Below are positions 62,941 through 64,000 of a stretch of 64,000 nucleotides of DNA, piece after piece. The position numbers and the translations under genes were made by a program. Each line of letters starts with the position of its first letter. Positions within the stretch are counted from its first letter, which is position 1. Location of the stretch: NCBI GenBank assembly GCA_041394605.1, contig JAWKHX010000004.1:434001-498000 (forward strand), written 5' to 3'. Below the pieces are notes generated by a model. It was given only the letters and a program-made list of their open reading frames with translations. It was not told where the DNA came from and did not search any database. This DNA is from UBA668 sp041394605. GTDB taxonomy: Bacteria; Actinomycetota; Acidimicrobiia; Acidimicrobiales; Ilumatobacteraceae.

Positions 62941-63855
62941 TCAGGTCTGGCGGGCCAGCACGGCAGGGGCCGCGGCGGCCAGGTGCTCCACCCAGCCGGC
63001 GGGCGACGACGGTTCCACCAAGGGCAGCACCACGAACTTGCTGGTGCCCACGGCCACGAACTGATCGATCAGCGCCAGCACGGCGTCCCACCCCTGCGGC
63101 ACGAGCACGCCGGGGTCTTCCAGGTCGGGTCGGCGGCGGGCGAGCGTGGCCAGCAGGGCGTCGGGCACCGGCCCGTCGCTGTAGGGGATGAGCGCGCCGA
63201 AGTGCTCGGGGTCGATGGTGCGGCCGTGCTCGGCCGCCACCTGCTCCACCACCTCGCGACCGCGGGCGGCGTCGGCGGGCGTCACGAAGCTCGGTAGCCA
63301 CCCGTCGGACAGCCGGCCCACCCGCTTCAGTTCGCTGGGGGCGATGCCGCCGAGCCAGACGTCCAGATGGGCCTGGCGGGGCTTGGGCAGCACGGCCAGG
63401 TCGTCATAGTGGAAGAACTCGCCGTGGTGGGTCAGCCGTTCCTGTTCCCAGCAGCCACGCACCACCGCCAGCGCCTCGTCGAACCGCTTGGCCCGCTGGC
63501 TGCGGTCCACACCGAACGCCTGCTGCTCCTGCGGGTCGGCCACGCCAAGGCCGAACGCTGGCAGCAGCCGCCCGCCGGACAGGCGGTCCAGCGTGGCCAA
63601 CTCCTTGGCCAGCACCACCGGGTTGCGGCCGGGCAGCACCATCACGCTCATGCCGAACTTCAACCGCCGCGTGCGCCCCGCGGCGAAGGACATGCCGACC
63701 AGCGGGTCGGGGGCCTCGCCGCTGATCCGCTCGCTCAACCACAGGCTGTCGAAGCCGAGGTCTTCCAGCGCATCGACGACGTCGCCGAAGCCGTGGTCGT
63801 TCAGGCGTGTACGCACCCCGAAACCGAACCCGACGCGAACCTTCACGGCCCGCAT
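62941..63855 (-). CDS. LLM class F420-dependent oxidoreductase
   Basis: 304 residues of the luciferase-like monooxygenase TIM barrel. Family blocks: VRVGFGFGVRTRLNDHGFGD (start), EDLGFDSLWLSERISG, KFGMSVMVLPGRNPVVLAKE, LDRLSGGRLLPAFGLG, and DVWLGGIAPSELKRVGRLSD. The N-terminal GF-G-V and LSGGR motifs suggest use of cofactor F420 rather than FMN, as in many actinobacterial members. The substrate is unknown. Its end is 22 bp from the convergent GGDEF-EAL gene. Confidence 0.9.
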   Translation of the reverse strand: MRAVKVRVGFGFGVRTRLNDHGFGDVVDALEDLGFDSLWLSERISGEAPDPLVGMSFAAGRTRRLKFGMSVMVLPGRNPVVLAKELATLDRLSGGRLLPAFGLGVADPQEQQAFGVDRSQRAKRFDEALAVVRGCWEQERLTHHGEFFHYDDLAVLPKPRQAHLDVWLGGIAPSELKRVGRLSDGWLPSFVTPADAARGREVVEQVAAEHGRTIDPEHFGALIPYSDGPVPDALLATLARRRPDLEDPGVLVPQGWDAVLALIDQFVAVGTSKFVVLPLVEPSSPAGWVEHLAAAAPAVLARQT

Positions 63856-63870
63856 CGTGGCACAGGGACG

Positions 63871-64000
63871 TCAGCGGTGGCGGACCGTGACCCGGGCCGG
63901 CTGGGCCCGCGGTGCGACCTCGACCCGCCTCCAGGCCAGCACGGAGGCGACGACGATGATGCCGACGATCAGCACCGGCTCGGCCACCCGGCCGGCGAGG
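63871..64000 (-). CDS. C-terminal end of a membrane protein (partial)
   Basis: The last 42 codons of a gene that continues beyond the window edge. It reads LAGRVAEPVLIVGIIVVASV then a Trp-Arg-rich basic tail ending VTVRHR. One hydrophobic segment is followed by a positively charged end, which fits a membrane protein with a cytoplasmic C-terminus. No family can be assigned from this fragment. Confidence 0.5.
   Translation of the reverse strand, partial: LAGRVAEPVLIVGIIVVASVLAWRRVEVAPRAQPARVTVRHR

Overview
The window is a stretch of a high-GC actinobacterial genome, most like an Acidimicrobiia/Ilumatobacter-type organism. This rests on very high GC in third codon positions, many GTG starts, ATGA/GTGA/TGATG overlaps, at least twelve genes with a TANNNT -10 box only 6-9 nt before the start codon (leaderless transcription), an NdgR/LtbR-type IclR regulator, a large NAD-dependent glutamate dehydrogenase and an F420-type LLM oxidoreductase. 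The taxon is inferred; no rRNA is present.

Layout. 0-4.4 kb: surface-glycan genes (GT2-like, GT4, acyltransferase-3/SGNH). 4.4-6 kb: an acyl-CoA synthetase. 6.1-17.4 kb: a co-oriented cassette of ABC exporter, PqqD-like protein, PF14907-type nucleotidyltransferase, a 2207-residue secreted C25 (gingipain-type) peptidase, a Tat-exported cysteine-rich protein and an HprK-like kinase. 17.5-19.7 kb: a degenerate GGDEF-like domain fused to a cellulose-synthase-like GT2. 19.7-21 kb: a DEAD-box helicase. 21.0-22.1 kb: an AbiEi/DUF559 nuclease gene framed by 60-bp inverted repeats. 22.1-28 kb: leuCD and an NdgR-type regulator, separated by a cassette made of a ten-repeat (GTSWT) peptide, a translationally coupled HEXXH metallopeptidase and an MFS exporter. 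28-32 kb: FKBP lipoprotein, UbiB-like kinase, alpha/beta hydrolase, greA. 32.4-39.2 kb: leuB, ilvE, an agmatinase-family gene, a repeat-rich 1-kb spacer, and cimA behind an isoleucine attenuator. 39-48 kb: lipoproteins, acyl-CoA dehydrogenase, pentapeptide protein, hemolysin III, two 2OG/Fe oxygenases, enoyl-CoA hydratase, DUF2237. 48-54 kb: NAD-GDH, gltX, tRNA-Gln(CTG), tRNA-Glu(CTC). 54-64 kb: DinB-like and dienelactone hydrolases, a broken MFS gene, a broken dinB, two divergent GGDEF-EAL proteins and an LLM oxidoreductase.

How the genes work together. leuB, leuC, leuD, ilvE and cimA together cover much of branched-chain amino-acid synthesis. The Ile-rich leader before cimA and the NdgR-type regulator near leuCD suggest end-product control. 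Two gene sets look like uncharacterised peptide systems: the GTSWT peptide/metallopeptidase/MFS set, and the PqqD/nucleotidyltransferase/C25 peptidase/Tat cysteine-rich protein/HprK-like set.

Caveat. Many reading-frame breaks occur, densest at 52.9-58.5 kb. Several restore conserved protein when one base is added to or removed from a short homopolymer, so most are probably sequence or assembly errors rather than true pseudogenes.
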